This document shows positions 41,924 through 52,038 of a stretch of 64,000 bases of DNA, in pieces. Source of the stretch: Magicicada septendecula (taxonomy: Eukaryota; Arthropoda; Insecta; Hemiptera; Cicadidae). The stretch is from the NCBI GenBank assembly GCA_034769895.1, contig CM068367.1, forward strand, positions 707,080,885-707,144,884, read 5' to 3'. A model generated the notes under the pieces. The model searched no databases and was not told where the DNA came from. It worked only from the letters and a program-made list of their open reading frames with translations. The translations under genes and the position numbers were made by a program. Every line of letters starts with the position of its first letter. Within the stretch, counting starts at the first letter, position 1.

Positions 41924-44900
41924 TACCTGCATAAAGATATAATCCTCTAAAACAAACAAAACTAAAATAACCACCAAATTACATTGGAACTTGCAGTTTA
42001 CACAATCCAATAGAAAAACGTAATTGGATTCGAATTTCGTCGAAGCACGTAACCACAAACTCGGACAATGGTGAACAAAAGGAGCGGTATTTCTGCATCA
42101 TCCAAGGACCAAGAATTCCACTTTTATTTCAACTTTGGAGAGAAGACGGACGAAGATAAATTCATCTGCATTCGCTATTGACCAAACACTACCAGAGGTT
42201 AGTTGTACACAGCCTCATCGAGTTGCGATGTCGAGCGGACGGTAAAGCAACAATTATTTAAATATTATTTAATAAAATTTAACTCTATATTGTAATACCT
42301 TGTATTCCTATTTATGCATTTTCTGATCTTCCTAACAGTTGAAAGAACCTTCACACCCTGTATTTAAAGAATTATAAAAACCATAACTGAATTTAATATA
42401 AAACCTTGAATCCGATCGATAATCGATTACTTCTGACTTATAGCCTTTTGTAAGAGAACAATTTTGTTGGACATTAAATATTAATAAAGAATCATTTCAG
42501 AATTTCAATATCTTCTCATTTATATAAGATTTAATGGAGTGTGAATAAGAAATAAGATAGGTAGAGAGTATAACCAATAATCACCGTACGCGGTGGATTA
42601 ACCTACAAATTTCCCTTGTTTGGGAACCACAGCGCTATTCGCGGACTTCTCAGGTATTAAAGAGAGGAGAATTCAATAAAAATTTCTGCCATTCTCTTCA
42701 AAACAGAATAGGCTTGAGCGGAATTTTCGAATAACACCCTACACACATAATTTTCACTCACATTAACACCATTATATTAAATAGAGAGATAAAGGAGATA
42801 TAATTAACAATATCACAACACCTACTAAATTAAGATTAATAAAATTAATAAAAGAGAGGAAGGAGTTACATATTATAAATTGGCGCTCAACTAGTGTAGG
42901 GCTTAAGTTAAGTAAAACCATAATTTTGTAAATATTACTTAACTCGAGCAGGCAACTGTTGGAGACAAAAAATGCACACCAGAGGAGTGTCTAAAAAGAT
43001 GATGAAGGAACGAGAAATGGAAGATCCTTCCACTAGTAACACTCAAGTACAATAAAAAAGTGCAAATTGCCAGTGTAAACCCAAAGTAAATAGAAAACCC
43101 AACATATAGGTATAGACACCTAAAACCAGTGAATAACACTATAGTTTAATGGTGAAAAATACCAAAAAATAAGAATGTTATTGTTATTATAATTAAAAGT
43201 GATAGTAGATTAGGAATACAATTGTATTCAGGGTAAAAATCCTATAATGATTAAAAATGTTATTGTTACAATGGTTAGGTAGGAAAAAATATATAGTAGA
43301 TGTTAAAAGTAAAATATACTAAATAATATAAGTGCAAAATAAGTAAAACATCCTTGGATCTTAAAATGTTCAAAGGGATAATTAGCAAGATAAAATAAAT
43401 GGTGTTATAATGTTCTTCACCAAGATAGTAATTTGTTCAATTAAGTTTATGAGAAGGAATATGGCTGAAAAAGGTAAACAGACCATAAACCTAATTTTTG
43501 TGTTATGTTTAATAAGTAATCTTAAATGATAGACAAGTTATAAAAAATGGAAATATAGATAAGTAAGGAGATAAATTCTTACAAACATAATAATACAGGG
43601 AAGGAAATTAGATGATAATAGACAGACCATGATTTTGTAAAGTAATAAGAACATACAATTATTGTAAAACAGCCCAAATTAATTCAAAAGGTAAACAAGT
43701 CATAAGTGACACCAAGCAAAACATATGTAAATGTAATTGTAAATAATCTTTAATTTGTGTAAAATAAGAAGAGATATCCAAATACTACTTAGGCCTATAA
43801 AATGCCTAACTGTATATATCCAAAATAAACACATTATAAGAAATTAACTATTGTATTAGAAAATTTAGGGCAAGTAACTAGTTAAGTACAATTAGTGAAT
43901 CATATTAAGATGTCAAAGTTAAATTAACAACATAAAATAAGAAAGAAATGTAATTACATAATATTAATATTATTTTCAAAACTATAATACATAAACAAAC
44001 CCAGCTTTGTGGGATGTCAAAATGATCTTTGAAAGAAAATATAAACGGTTGTGATAATATCTCATACATAGATAAGAAGACAGAAGAATAATAGCAATCA
44101 GAAGATATATTTTATTCATTTTGAATTAGAATTCAAATATTATAACAACAGACATAAAATATGATCAGCCAATGAGTGTACAGACAGTTGTCATAACAAC
44201 GGAACGTTATTTATTAGAATTCCATTAAAAAGAATTAGTTCATTATTGACGCTCAAGACATATAGAAGCCAAACCATATTCAACTCAAATTTAACTCAAA
44301 ATAGTCAAAATTTTATAAAACGAGGATGCAAGAAGTCTGATGAAGAACTAGTCAATCCAACAGAGACCACAGACCAGATTTTCAAATTCTAAATTAATTA
44401 TATAATCCACCTTATCCGAAAAAGAAGCCAGACATAATCCAATTCATAAATGATGGAAGATTGATGCTCAAAAGGACCCAACCTAACTAGAACTGAGTGA
44501 CTCGGTAATTCTGAACTTTGTTAGCCAATGCTGATATTGCTGTGAAATATTTTTTGTTCTATTCTTCTGTGTTATATAAACACGAGAAAAATAATTTTAA
44601 ACGGCGGTCGAACCTATTTACGGAGAAAAAAAATAAAATAAATACTCCCATAAGAACGCATGCAATTGAGAATGAGCGCCATATTGACTGAGAAATGACA
44701 GGTCCAGCTATTGTAGACGCGTGACGTCACCGTGTGTACATCACACAACACAAAAGCGGTTTAAAGCTTTGCGTTGAGCCCACCGCGAGTTTATTATTAG
44801 TAACCTCACCCACGAGTCCTGGTCACCCACGTCCACAAAAATATTGCGATAATGGCTTCACTGATATCACTGTATACTATACCACCTATTTTTCGAATTG

Positions 44901-45610
44901 TTTCACTATAGTTTTGGATCACGAACATCACAATTCACAATACCACCACTAACCTTTTACTTTTGAACATATTCACGCAGAGGAAGTACATCTGTTATGA
45001 CGCGATGTAAAACTATCGATGTTTATCATCGTGAAGAGTACATCGATTAAATATCACTATAATATTGACAACTCGGAACACTAAGTTTTTTATAAGTAAA
45101 AACGTAGTTTTACCTTACAGCCTAAACCGGCTTTCACCTATAGAACTGTCCAACGAAATCCAAGACATACATCGATGTTAAAAAAAATCGGTATTAAAAC
45201 ATCGATGCTTTTTACATGTTTGTAATATTACAAATAATTGGGGATGAATAATAAATAAAAATAATTGGTAAATAAGTAAAAATAATTAAAGAGAAGAATA
45301 ATATACCCCTATATTTTATTCACTTACCTATCAGAAGATTCTGAAAGTGAAAACCTCAACACTTAGGTAAAGGCGAGGTGACGTTAAAATAATTTAACTC
45401 ATATTCATATAATTATTTATTATTATAATGATTATAAAGTGTTTGATTATATAGTGAACAAACATACATAAAACCACCTACTTTAACAAAAACAGAAAAC
45501 TCTTTAAATCAATGTCAGGTTTGTTTACTCCTAGTGAAAGTTTAAGTTAGTTTGGTAAATTCTCAACAACAAAAATAGTATACCAAAAAAATTTTACCGT
45601 CTCCACTCTG
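41924..45610 (+). repeat. Array unit 10, truncated (3687 bp) and more decayed
   Basis: Matches units up to ctccactctg, where the others continue with agtaataatt, then changes abruptly to unrelated sequence. Its last ~900 bp carry several small deletions absent elsewhere: one A lost near 44837, two bases near 45105, one near 45165 and a shorter A-run near 45180. Extra decay at the edge of an array is expected because edge copies exchange less (known behaviour of tandem repeats). Confidence 0.95.
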
Positions 45611-45659
45611 TCCTAAGGTAGTGGTCGGCAGTGAAAACTGCTATCACAACTTCCTTAGC
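45611..45659 (+). other. Hairpin-forming sequence at the array/flank junction
   Basis: ctaagg (45613-45618) can pair with ccttag (45653-45658), and an inner perfect stem gcagt/actgc closes a gaaa tetraloop (45628-45641); parts between pair imperfectly (gtag/ttgtg). It begins at the first non-array base. It could be the end of an unidentified element inserted into unit 10, or a breakpoint-associated structure. No known RNA family recognised. Confidence 0.4.
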
Positions 45660-46021
45660 TGAAGAGGCGAACTGAAGCCGAAACAGAGACAATCAAAAAT
45701 AACCAGAGCGTAATGCTCAAAGCACAAGTTTGTGTTTGTCAAGCAATCTTTGTCAAACGGTAGTCCTTCAAAGCATTTAGTGAGAATTATTACCAAATTG
45801 TAATTTTGATACAAAACTCCTCAGTGCCAAACTTCGCTTGTACTTTGTCTTTCGACTTTCACTGGCGTACTTTGTTCAACTTTTTTAAACTAGTACTCCC
45901 AAAGAGAGATAGACCTATAAATTCTCTTACTTTCTTTTAAACAGTAAAAGCTGAAAATCACAGTGTAAAGTAACATTGTTAATACTTTTCTAAAACTAAT
46001 TATCTAAAACTTTGTGGTAGA
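45660..46021. other. Gene-free interval after the array
   Basis: No ORF, RNA or repeat recognised. Composition is more balanced than the array and no longer A-rich on one strand. Confidence 0.5.
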
Positions 46022-46058
46022 TATCGATAGTATGAAAATCGCAACTGAACTATCGATA
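46022..46058. promoter_or_regulatory. Paired TATCGATA (DRE/BEAF-type) motifs
   Basis: Two perfect TATCGATA octamers at 46022-46029 and 46051-46058, 29 bp apart. In insects this octamer is the DREF binding element common in core promoters and overlaps boundary-factor sites. The pair lies about 425 bp upstream of the Merlin transposase ATG. Confidence 0.5.
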
Positions 46059-46083
46059 GTAAACATTTTGAAAAACCCCGCGG

Positions 46084-46108
46084 CGACGTCACAACGATTA
46101 ACCAATGG
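46084..46108 (+). promoter_or_regulatory. CRE-like and CCAAT motifs of the Merlin promoter region
   Basis: cgacgtcac (46084-46092) is followed by accaatgg (46101-46108). Together with the upstream TATCGATA pair and the locally higher CpG this looks like a promoter reading rightward into the transposase exon. The 5' UTR would be the T/G-rich stretch 46300-46480. The start site is not defined. Confidence 0.35.
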
Positions 46109-46482
46109 CATAGGTCTGATGCAAAAAACCCGGGAAGTTAATTAAAACCACTTTACAAAGCTGATGTTGATTGGTAGATATAAAAAAAGCGCGTTTATAC
46201 ACCGTTAATTTTAAAATTTTGCATATTCTCAATTCTCATTGGTTGGTAATGTGTGTGGGTGTCAAGAATCGGCGGCAAAACCAGTACTGTCTTCTCAGTT
46301 CCGTGTTGTAATGCATCTCGTAAGCCGCTACGGTAATCGTGTATTTAATTATTTTGTGAATTCAGTGTTTTCGTTTGTGTTATTGTGTTGTGTTATTGTG
46401 TGGTGTTATTATTAATTATTATTTCTGTTGTTTAGGGTTATTATTATAATATACCATATATTATTTAACATTTTACACTGAA

Positions 46483-46872
46483 ATGGCCTGCCATGATATT
46501 CAGTGCGGTGGGACGTCAGACGAATGGATTCGAATGACTGAGTCTGAGATTATTGACTTTTTAATTTTCCACGAGGTTATTAAAGGGTCAATAAATTGTC
46601 CTTCGTGTGGGTCCTCGTCGTCGACCTACAGTTTTTGTCGAGAAGTTTTTATTTTCGACGCCCAGCGCACTTCAGCTAAGCTGGGGGGCCCTGGAAAGAC
46701 TGTAGAAGTCGACGAAGCCAAATTTTGCCGTCGGAAATATAATCGTGGCAGGTTCATTGAAGGACAGTGGGTGTTCGGGGGAGTGGAACGCGGTTCTGGC
46801 AAGTGTTTTTTGATACCGGTTGAGCGCCGGGATTCCGCTACTCTCCTCAAAATAATTGAGGAGTGGATTAAG
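46483..46872 (+). pseudogene. Merlin (ISXO2/IS1016-type) transposase, 5' exon only, truncated
   Basis: 130 codons from ATG 46483 (N-term MACHDIQCGG). It contains a CPSC half-finger (residues 39-42), then LGGPGKTVEVDEAK (67-80), CRRKYNRGR (82-90) and QWVFGGVERG (95-104): the ISXO2-like transposase core of Merlin cut-and-paste elements, with the first catalytic Asp at about 77. The helix-turn-helix region usually present between the finger and the core appears deleted near residue 48. The frame then meets AAG|GTAAGAG, a strong splice donor at 46873, and the rest of the catalytic domain is not found before 48 kb, so the protein would be inactive. The frame staying open to 47079 is through a GT repeat and the shared module, probably not coding. 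It has better GC and codon character than its surroundings. It may still be transcribed from the upstream promoter-like region. Confidence 0.8.
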
Positions 46873-46921
46873 GTAAGAGTTTCATCTTTTCATAATTATG
46901 GTAATGCATGCATTTCATGTG

Positions 46922-46957
46922 AGCGCGCGCGCGCGTGTGTGTGTGTGTGTGTGTGTG
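46922..46957 (+). repeat. (GC)n(GT)n microsatellite
   Basis: About seven GC dinucleotides running into about twelve GT dinucleotides, directly after the truncated Merlin exon's splice donor region. Separates the exon from the shared module. Confidence 0.95.
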
Positions 46958-46973
46958 AGTGCATATTTGTAGT

Positions 46974-47116
46974 CAATGCTGATATTGCGGTGAAATATTT
47001 TTTGTTCTATTCTTCTATGTTATATAAACACGGGAAAAATAATTTTAAACGGTGGTCGAACCTATTTACGAAAAAATAAACAAATTAATTACTCCCATAA
47101 GACGCCAAAGAACGCC
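46974..47116 (+). repeat. Merlin-linked module, direct flank copy
   Basis: From tcaatgctgatattgc to gccatattaactg it matches the array module with a few substitutions and a shortened stretch between atta and the terminal gccatatt. It lies 100 bp downstream of the transposase exon in the same orientation. All copies keep an open frame in one phase (ADIAV.YFLFYSSMLYKH), so a coding origin cannot be excluded, though I recognise no domain. Confidence 0.75.
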
Positions 47117-47308
47117 ATATTAACTGTGACAAATTACATTAAGAGATTTTTTAACTTTTAATTTTATTTAGTAGTAGAAAAACACGTGTTATTTGGCGCG
47201 TAAACTTATGAATTGCAGCGATTGGTAATCCACGTAATGACGTCATAATTCGTCATTCGCTGTGCATTAGTGAGCCGTCGCTCCACTGCGGTGATCCCAC
47301 TAACTACT
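47117..47308. other. Spacer between the two inverted modules
   Basis: No gene. It holds a perfect TGACGTCA at 47238-47245 and attggtaatccacg near 47221. With its flanking modules it could form a hairpin of about 140-bp arms around a 192-base loop. Confidence 0.5.
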
Positions 47309-47494
47309 CAGTTAATATGGCGCTCATTCACTTTACATGGGCGCTTATGGGAGTATTTATTTTATTTTTTTTCTTCGTAAATAGATTCGACCGCCGTTTA
47401 AAATTATTTTTCTTGTGTTTATATAACATAGAAGAATAGAACAAAAAATATTTCACAGCAATATCAGCATTGGCTAAGAAATATCAGAATTACC
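47309..47494 (-). repeat. Merlin-linked module, inverted flank copy
   Basis: Reverse complement of the array module from tcagttaatatggcgctc to atatcagaattacc. Closer to the array copy than to the direct copy: it shares the ggtaattctga start, the aaaaaaaataaaataaat run and gaatgagcgcc, so the array module derives from this lineage (inference). Confidence 0.8.
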
Positions 47495-48471
47495 TTTAAC
47501 TTTTTCTCACAACGCAAATAACTCTCACTACGAACTGATAATCAAATTTCTTTCAAGGATTAATTGAAAATAAAAAACTAAACTTGTATGAAACCAGAAA
47601 ATAACCTGTGTATAAATTATAAACTCTTAACACACACTTTGTAACACTTCAGGAACGAATTGTAATTAAATCTAATAGTATATAAGTACCATCAATGTAA
47701 GGTAGTGTACTTTATTATCATCTTATTAATATTTTTTTGTAACCAAAAGAACTCGGATTAAACGAACATTAAGAAAATAAACACAAAATGACAGCAAGTC
47801 GATCTAGTAACGTTTAATCAACTTTAGCCAACCTGAGAACATTGTCTATTTATTGCCGGAGCAAATTTGTTTAATAACAGTATATAATTTTGTATTGAAT
47901 TGAATAACTGATAATTTCACGTTAATAAACGTTAGCTAGACCAGAGACAAAAAATAGTTGGAGTGGGGACTGCTCCCACAACAGCGTCACAACGAAGGGG
48001 GAACGTTACCCCCTCTATTGTCGTCAGTCACACTTATTACTGCAGTATTTTACACGTATTATTTATATACCGGCAACGAGTTGTTCGTCGTGTACGAAAA
48101 CGTACGCATTGTATTAATGTGTAACAGACTATTCAAAGTAACAGATCATAAAATAATCATGCACGTTCCTTTAAAATTCACAATAAACAAATTCTAAAAT
48201 CCTTAAATTTGTATAGACTCTACTTAATTTGAGCAGAGCAGAACTCTACTTAATATAAAAATAATATCTGCAGAACTTAACCCCAACATTTGTGAAAGGC
48301 ATGCTTTAAAAACATTTCTTATGCTACATAAAGCAACCGCCTGTGTAAATCGATTTGCCAACCGCTGTAGTAAAAGTAATGTTATTAAACATATTTAACA
48401 ATAAATAATGTTAATTATTATAATTAATTATTAATAATAAAAATGGTAAATATTTATAGTGTTAATTTTCC
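47495..48471. other. Gene-free interval
   Basis: AT-rich. A 79-codon + frame at 47958-48197 shows no motif and unbiased composition, so I do not call it. May include the 3' flank of the Tc1/IS630-like element, but no terminal inverted repeat was identified. Confidence 0.5.
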
Positions 48472-49830
48472 TTACCTATTCATCTTCTGAATCTTCACTT
48501 GTAGGCTACTTGAACCTGAATCTTCTCCCACAGAAATAATTAATTTGTCCACTTCTTCGTCCATAATATGATCCGTAATCCAGTAATGTTCTTCAATTTT
48601 TTTTGTATGTTCACAACACTTTTTCCACTTTTCAAATTGTAAAATTATCAACTATTTTTTCGCAACCATTTTTCTTTTCATCTAAAGATAATCCACTAAA
48701 ATTACGTGCAAGTTCTCCTTTAATATCTCCCCAGACAAGTTCTATAGGCTTCAGATCGGGATGGTAAGATGGCAGACGAAGTGGAATATGTCCTTTTGCA
48801 CGAATTATTTCGTCGACAATAAATGTTTTTTTCACAGTTAACTGAGTTCACTTTTTCCAGCAGCTGAGATTTCGTTAATGTAAAATCTATTGCAACACCA
48901 TGATTCACAAGCCAGTCAATTATTTGTTGTTTTATTGAACCCGAGGTCGGCCTTTTATCTTTTTCTACACAATGATACTTGGCATTGTCCATCACTATTA
49001 CAGAGCTGTTTGGGAGATTAGGTAGTAATTTTTCTGATAGCCACTTACCGAAGTTATTAAAATTCATAGAGCTATGGTAGTCTCCAGATGTCAATGAAGA
49101 CTTAAATATTAACAGAGCATTGTTAACAAAACCAGCCTCTCCCCCACCGTGAACTATAATAAGTCTATTGCCTTTCCCAATTTTCGTTGTTATCCCGACC
49201 TCTTCAGAAGATTGCCAACACGAAGATACTGAATGTGAAGCCTGAACATATGTCTCGTCAATGTAAACAATATTTTTACCCTCTCGTCTGTATTTATTTA
49301 TGTCACTTAGATAGCGAATTCTCCAAGCAACGATATCACTTCTTTCTATTAGGAGCCTTCTATTGGATTGACAGCGAGTCCATTTTAAATCCTAATTTTT
49401 TAAGTCGTTGACTCAAATATTCTCGTTCACATTGAATGACATCATGTTCCTTTAGAGATTGCAGTAAACTCTTTATTGAGGGTGAGACTTTTTTCACTGC
49501 ATAAAATTCGTGCACCTTTCTCCTTATTGCACTATCTGTGAAGGAGTCCACTTCAATCTTTTTTTTATGAGCCTGCGATTTTCCTTTTGGCGTAGAAAAC
49601 AGATTTTTTTCACAACCAGAAGTTGACGATTTCTTGACTTCTTTTAAAATATTGTAGACAGTAGCCTGAGAGACTCCTGTTGCTTCACTTGTACTTGCGG
49701 CAATATTATAATTTAATTTGTATTCCTTTTTTTGTTTTCTTCAATATTCTGCCACGTTGAAAATAATTTCCTCTGGCTTGACTTGTTAGAGGTCTCCCAG
49801 AAGCTAGCTTACTATTCGATGACGATGCCA
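48472..49830 (-). pseudogene. Tc1/IS630-superfamily DDE transposase, frameshifted
   Basis: Pieces in several frames read in order from MASSSNSKLASGRP (49830) to MNR-stop (48472). A helix-turn-helix segment (STSEATGVSQATVYNILKEV, about 49640-49700) is followed by a second winged-helix-like part (49360-49551). The catalytic core starts with VYIDETYV (about 49260), then GKGNRLIIVHGGG and the second Asp in VIVMDNAKYH (about 48980). The third acid follows in LPSYHPDLKPIELVWGDIK (about 48740). So D, D and E are all still visible. Frameshifts lie in an A-run near 49735, near 49330, near 48840 and near 48640. A family of this type with LPPYHPDLNPIELIW is common in insect genomes. Length (about 450 codons) suggests nearly complete coding, now dead. 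Confidence 0.85.
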
Positions 49831-50151
49831 TTTATAACAAAAAAATAACACGCTACGGTAACAATACGACAACGAATCGTTGGTAATTAGTCAGCATAAA
49901 CTAAAATACACAACACACTGTTAGTTCTAATTATTATAATAAAATACTAAACGAAAACTAAATATAAATCGTATATATACAATTATATTAAATGAAAACG
50001 TAAAGAAATCGTATAAAGGAAAACAAATCGCAATTTATTCGTAAATATGCATACGCATATAACTGAATAACACACTGAAACTTATAACACAGCACAGCCG
50101 TCAGCGTTGTTGACGGACATGGTGGGGGTGACAGACTTCTCCGCCAAGCCA

Positions 50152-50161
50152 GCGCATGCGC
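50152..50161. promoter_or_regulatory. GCGCATGCGC palindrome (NRF-1/Ewg-type site)
   Basis: Perfect 10-bp palindrome matching the NRF-1 core, about 320 bp upstream of the minus-strand Tc1/IS630-like start, in a locally GC-richer patch (50100-50170). A plausible old promoter of that transposase; not tested. Confidence 0.3.
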
Positions 50162-50313
50162 ACTGGAACTTTTTTTTGGCTGTGGTACCCCTATAGTACT
50201 GAGTTGGGATCTAGCTTACGATGGTACGGCAAAGTCTCCTTGTTTGTACTTACTTTCCGTGTCCAGATTTCTACTGGATGTGCATTATTCACAAGTAACT
50301 AATGGCAGATTAT

Positions 50314-50630
50314 GGAGGTTATGTACGACAATGTAACTTAAATAAAATTTCCTTTTCTAGTGTACAATAAAAGGGTGTGTTTATTGGAAGTACAGAAATT
50401 AGTTTCCATTTATCGCACATAATTACGGTACAGAGACGATTTTTGGAGGTTGTGTCTACGTTTAACAATGTAACTTAACCTTTTAGATTTTTAAAATTAA
50501 TTAGACTTAACAAAAATTTCCTTAGTTAGTGTATATTCAAAGGCTGTATTTATTGTATGGATAAAAGGCTATGTATAACATTAAGGGCTGTATTTATTTG
50601 AAGTACCGAAATTAAAGCCTAGTTCCAATT
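50314..50630. repeat. Degenerate two-copy tandem duplication
   Basis: Copy 1 starts ggaggttatgta (50314) and copy 2 ggaggttgtgtc (50445). Both continue caatgtaactta, aaatttcctt, tagtgta, gtgtttattg or ctgtatttatt, and gaagtac(a/c)gaaatta. Copy 2 carries an internal insertion that doubles a ggctgtattta-like motif. No coding potential. Confidence 0.7.
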
Positions 50631-51210
50631 TATAACGTATAACATAGTACAATCAAACGTATAACCAAACAAGTACATTAAAATCCTTTTTCAACATAAT
50701 GCAATAAAAAGCAGTGTGCAGTTTCTGTTAACACGCAAATGATTAAGTATTAATAATGGGTTACAGTGGAATTTAATGTTACTACGGTCTGAGTTAATGC
50801 AAATAAAATTCGAGAATCTCGTAAACATATTAAAGAATGCTTGTATATTACACACAAAATTATTACAGTAGACCTTTGTTAATGAATAGAAACAAATAGG
50901 GCTCTATACTTTAGAATGTACCAATAAAATTAGCCTTTTTTCAAGTACAGTATCTATTGTTTTTCATACTCTTAAAAAAAGGCCATTAACAACATTTTAG
51001 TTGTGAAGAAAACAGATATAACATTTCCAAACAAGAAATCTTCAATTCTCTCCCTATTTGTTTTATAAAAACTGGAGTTTCTACTGCAGGTTTTCAAGTC
51101 CACTAACTACTTAATTTAATATACATACATAATTGTTCCTGATCTTGTTGGGTAACATTATATTAATACATCTACTTCCTACTCATATGTACAAACAATG
51201 TTTTTAATGT
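50631..51210. other. Gene-free AT-rich interval
   Basis: Nothing recognisable: no ORF above 60 codons, no RNA gene, no clear transposon end. Confidence 0.5.
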
Positions 51211-51995
51211 ACGGTCCTAAACATCTTTAAAATTTAGACAAAGTCTAATGAGCAATTAGACCTAACCTGAATTACTACATCTAAGAATATCTTATTCGGT
51301 CATTTAGCTTTATTTATATATTTAATGCATCTTAATTAGTACACTAACAGCACTGCTCATGTTACAGTAACTCAACAGAATTTCTTGTTTTCAGTTTAAG
51401 AAAGTTGAAATTGTGTATTTCTTTTCTTTTCCATTGACTTTTTATGGAAACGTGCTTTACATTAATATGTGTAACCTTACTGTATTACGGTCCTAAACAT
51501 CTTTATCAACACTTTATATCTTTAAAAGTTAGGTAAAGTGTAATGAGCTATTTGGCTTAACCTGAATTTACATTACCTGGCTCAGAACAACTTTATTTTG
51601 GCTAATACAAAGATGAAGACTCTGTACACCCTGGTTGCAATTTCTTTAGGGCTCACACCTGCTGCCAGGCTTAGTTCTATAGCATAATCAGGAAGAAAGG
51701 AATCAGCTCGAACACTGTGGAAAGGCTTGTACACCATCACCAAGAAGATTAATGATGTCATCTACGAATAACTCATTATGCCATATAATGAATAACGCTT
51801 TATTTATATATTTAATGCATCTTAATTAGTACACTAACGGCACTGCTCTGACTTATAGTAACACAGTACATTACACTAACTCTAAAGAATTTCTTGTTTT
51901 CAGTTTAAAAAAGTTTAAATTGTGTATTCTTTTCTTTTCCATTCACTTTTTGTGAAACGACCTACATTAATATGTGTACGCTTACTATATTGAAA
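51211..51995. repeat. Degenerate duplication in A-B-A'-B' order
   Basis: Block A (acggtcctaaacatcttta) occurs at 51211 and 51487. Block B (gctttatttatatattta and about 170 bp more, including ttagtacactaac and atttcttgttttcagttta) occurs at 51307 and 51797. A segment of about 200 bp (51600-51790) separates A' from B' and is absent between A and B, suggesting an insertion after the duplication. Non-coding. Confidence 0.75.
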
Positions 51996-52038
51996 TCCAA
52001 TGTTCACTATCCAATAGTTAAAAATTTTGTGGAATTGT

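Larger units (their letters stand above)
1..45610. repeat. Macrosatellite-like tandem array, ten ~4.66-kb units
   Basis: The same sequence recurs head to tail with starts (tacctgcata) at 1, 4667, 9333, 13989, 18645, 23301, 27958, 32614, 37270 and 41924. Unit lengths are 4666, 4666, 4656, 4656, 4656, 4657, 4656, 4656 and 4654 bp, plus a last partial unit of 3687 bp. The + strand is visibly A-rich. No ORF exceeds about 70 codons, and stops interrupt all frames. Units differ by scattered substitutions and small indels, so this is not one unit copied by an assembler. The array continues left of the window, and its phase here is arbitrary. The right end at 45610 is abrupt. Resemblance to a gypsy-type LTR and a primer-binding-site motif suggest retrotransposon origin (inference). 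Confidence 0.97.

Noticed and set aside
1-45610. rDNA, histone or other known tandem gene cluster
   Set aside because: No rRNA, histone or tRNA sequence is recognisable in the unit, and GC content is far too low for rDNA.
1-45610. CRISPR array or phage-type repeat
   Set aside because: Units are kilobases long without short direct repeats and spacers; the setting is eukaryotic.
1-45610. Assembly artefact duplicating one unit
   Set aside because: Units carry many ordered private and shared differences and small indels, which a simple artefact would not create; long reads are still needed for the exact copy number.
45611-45660. 28S rRNA fragment (cctaaggtag similarity)
   Set aside because: Only about ten bases resemble rRNA, and the surrounding sequence does not.
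46626-46850. Minus-strand ORF over the Merlin exon
   Set aside because: Shadow frame of the transposase; the plus strand carries the recognisable ISXO2-type motifs.
47958-48197. 79-codon plus ORF
   Set aside because: No motif, ordinary AT-rich composition, no supporting context.
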